NCBI RefSeq assembly: GCF_037198315.1
Contig: NZ_CP144913.1
Span: forward strand, 496,001-560,000
Reading direction: 5' to 3'
DNA: 64,000 nt
Source of the DNA: Janibacter sp. A1S7
Lineage (GTDB): Bacteria > Actinomycetota > Actinomycetes > Actinomycetales > Dermatophilaceae
The notes beneath the pieces are model-generated. The model searched no databases. It had not been told where the DNA came from and was given only the letters and a program-made list of their open reading frames with translations. Every line of letters starts with the position of its first letter. Within the stretch, counting starts at the first letter, position 1. This document shows positions 63,294 to 64,000 of the stretch, piece after piece. The translations under genes were made by a program, and so were the position numbers.

Positions 63294-63335
63294 ACGAAGG
63301 GGGTCGGTCACCGCGAGGTGACCGACCCCCTTCGT
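63294..63335 (+). terminator. Terminator of rpoBC
   Basis: A perfect 19-bp stem, ACGAAGGGGGTCGGTCACC and its complement, with a GCGA loop. Both arms carry the CGAAGGGGG motif. Confidence 0.9.
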
Positions 63336-63433
63336 CGTGTCCCGGCACGGCGTGTCGTGGTGCTGGTGTGGCGAATGAGGCTCCCGTCGAGGGGTCATCG
63401 CCCGGGATGACCGGAAAATCAAGGGAAACACGC

Positions 63434-63447
63434 CGACTGCGCAGTCG
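63434..63447. promoter_or_regulatory. Palindrome upstream of the HU gene
   Basis: CGACTGCGCAGTCG is a perfect 14-bp palindrome 70 bases before the HU start. It could be an operator; no regulator can be named. A TTGATT box follows at 63469 without a convincing -10 partner. Confidence 0.4.
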
Positions 63448-63516
63448 ACGCCGGGCCCGTGTTCATGGTTGATTGGACCCTGTTCGAGACCACGAACTTC
63501 ACAGATGGAGAACCAC

Positions 63517-63792
63517 ATGAACAAGTCTGAGCTCGCCAGCGCCGTCGCCGAGAAGGCCGGCGTGTCCGCGTCCTCGGCCTCCGAGGTCATCACCGCCCTC
63601 CAGGCGGTTCTGTCCGAGTCCGTCGCGAAGGGCGAGAAGGTCACGGTTCCCGGCTTCTTCAGCCTCGAGCGCGTCGAGCGTGCCGAGCGCAAGGGCCGCA
63701 ACCCGCAGACCGGCGCCGAGATGACGATCCCGGGTGGCTACGCCGCCAAGCTCTCCGCCGGCAGCGCACTGAAGACCGCTGCCAAGGGCTGA
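63517..63792 (+). CDS. hup: HU-family DNA-binding protein
   Basis: A 91-residue HU-type nucleoid protein: MNKSELASAVAEKAGVSAS, then GFFSLERVERAERKGRNPQTGAE, the beta-arm that inserts in DNA. It lacks the long lysine/alanine tail of mycobacterial HupB. The ATG at 63517 has a GGAG ribosome-binding site; the longer frame from 63469 lies in the promoter. It bends and compacts DNA as a dimer. Confidence 0.93.
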   Translation: MNKSELASAVAEKAGVSASSASEVITALQAVLSESVAKGEKVTVPGFFSLERVERAERKGRNPQTGAEMTIPGGYAAKLSAGSALKTAAKG

Positions 63793-63851
63793 GCGACACG
63801 GACGCCGAAACGGCGTTGTGAGGTGTGCGGACCCCGGGTCCCGCACCGTGA

Positions 63852-63888
63852 CGAAGGGCCGGTCACCGTTGTGGTGGCCGGCCCTTCG
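63852..63888 (+). terminator. Terminator after the HU gene
   Basis: CGAAGGGCCGGTCACC pairs with GGTGGCCGGCCCTTCG (one G-T pair) around a GTTGT loop. Confidence 0.85.
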
Positions 63889-63944
63889 CGTGGCTCCTCC
63901 GCCGTGCCCGTGGCGGTGTGGTCATGCCCGGCGACGATGAGAGG

Positions 63945-64000
63945 ATGGCGCCTGTGCCCGCCCCCGACGACCAGCCCATGACCCTGCGGTCCACCGTCGC
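63945..64000 (+). CDS. Start of an unidentified gene (3' truncated by window edge)
   Basis: An ATG with GAGAGG upstream opens a frame to the window end, encoding MAPVPAPDDQPMTLRSTVA. Only 18 codons are visible and I cannot assign a family. ATG 63979 is an alternative start. Confidence 0.35.
   Translation, partial: MAPVPAPDDQPMTLRSTV

Noticed and set aside
1..64000. Prophage, integrated plasmid or defence island
   Set aside because: Apart from one insertion sequence I found no integrase, phage structural gene, restriction system or toxin-antitoxin pair; tRNA genes have no attachment-site duplication that I could see.

Overview
This is a high-GC, gene-dense stretch of an actinobacterial chromosome. 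The order tRNA-Thr, tRNA-Met, rpmG, hadA, hadB, murB, tRNA-Trp, secE, nusG, rplK, rplA, rplJ, rplL, rpoB, rpoC is the classic actinobacterial arrangement. The TTG start of rpoB, the single-chain acyl-CoA carboxylase and the DUF5709-like protein fit the same group. My best guess is a Micrococcales member close to Intrasporangiaceae (Janibacter-like), but the species cannot be fixed by reading alone.

Layout. Positions 1-3.6 kb carry the end of pepN, a quinone oxidoreductase, and an overlapping trio in which a small sigma factor lies between two O6-alkylguanine-DNA alkyltransferases. Positions 3.9-8.6 kb hold a molybdenum hydroxylase operon (coxS, coxL, coxM, coxG type; the large subunit has the form II AYRGAGR loop). 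Positions 8.6-41.2 kb are an accessory catabolic island: an MFS carrier, a phosphotriesterase-like lactonase homologue, a complete Liv-type ABC importer, an intact IS481-family insertion sequence placed exactly at the livF stop codon, and then several divergent transcription units rich in acyl-CoA enzymes. Positions 41.2-64 kb return to the conserved core: yajQ, tRNAs, tag, the hadAB-murB block, adenosine deaminase, an aminotransferase, and the ribosomal protein and RNA polymerase cluster ending with an HU gene.

The most interesting system is the 10-41 kb island. Six promoter regions contain the same 14-bp near-palindrome, TGAA-N6-TTCA, placed on or next to recognisable -35/-10 boxes. At three divergent promoters the site sits between the two opposing genes. 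The linked genes encode a lactonase-like hydrolase, importers, a HAD protein, an ACAD10/11-type acyl-CoA dehydrogenase, an APH-type kinase, a TetR regulator, reductases, thioesterases, a MaoC hydratase, acyl-CoA synthetases, further dehydrogenases, a thiolase and a fused acyl-CoA carboxylase. HAD, ACAD and APH encoded side by side mirror the fused domains of human ACAD10. I therefore infer a TetR-controlled regulon for uptake and breakdown of lactones or 4-hydroxy (or otherwise substituted) fatty acids through a phosphorylated acyl-CoA intermediate.

Other whole-window observations are a strong excess of the 9-mer CGAAGGGGG in genes and, as inverted pairs, in terminators, and a small family of intergenic hairpin repeats.
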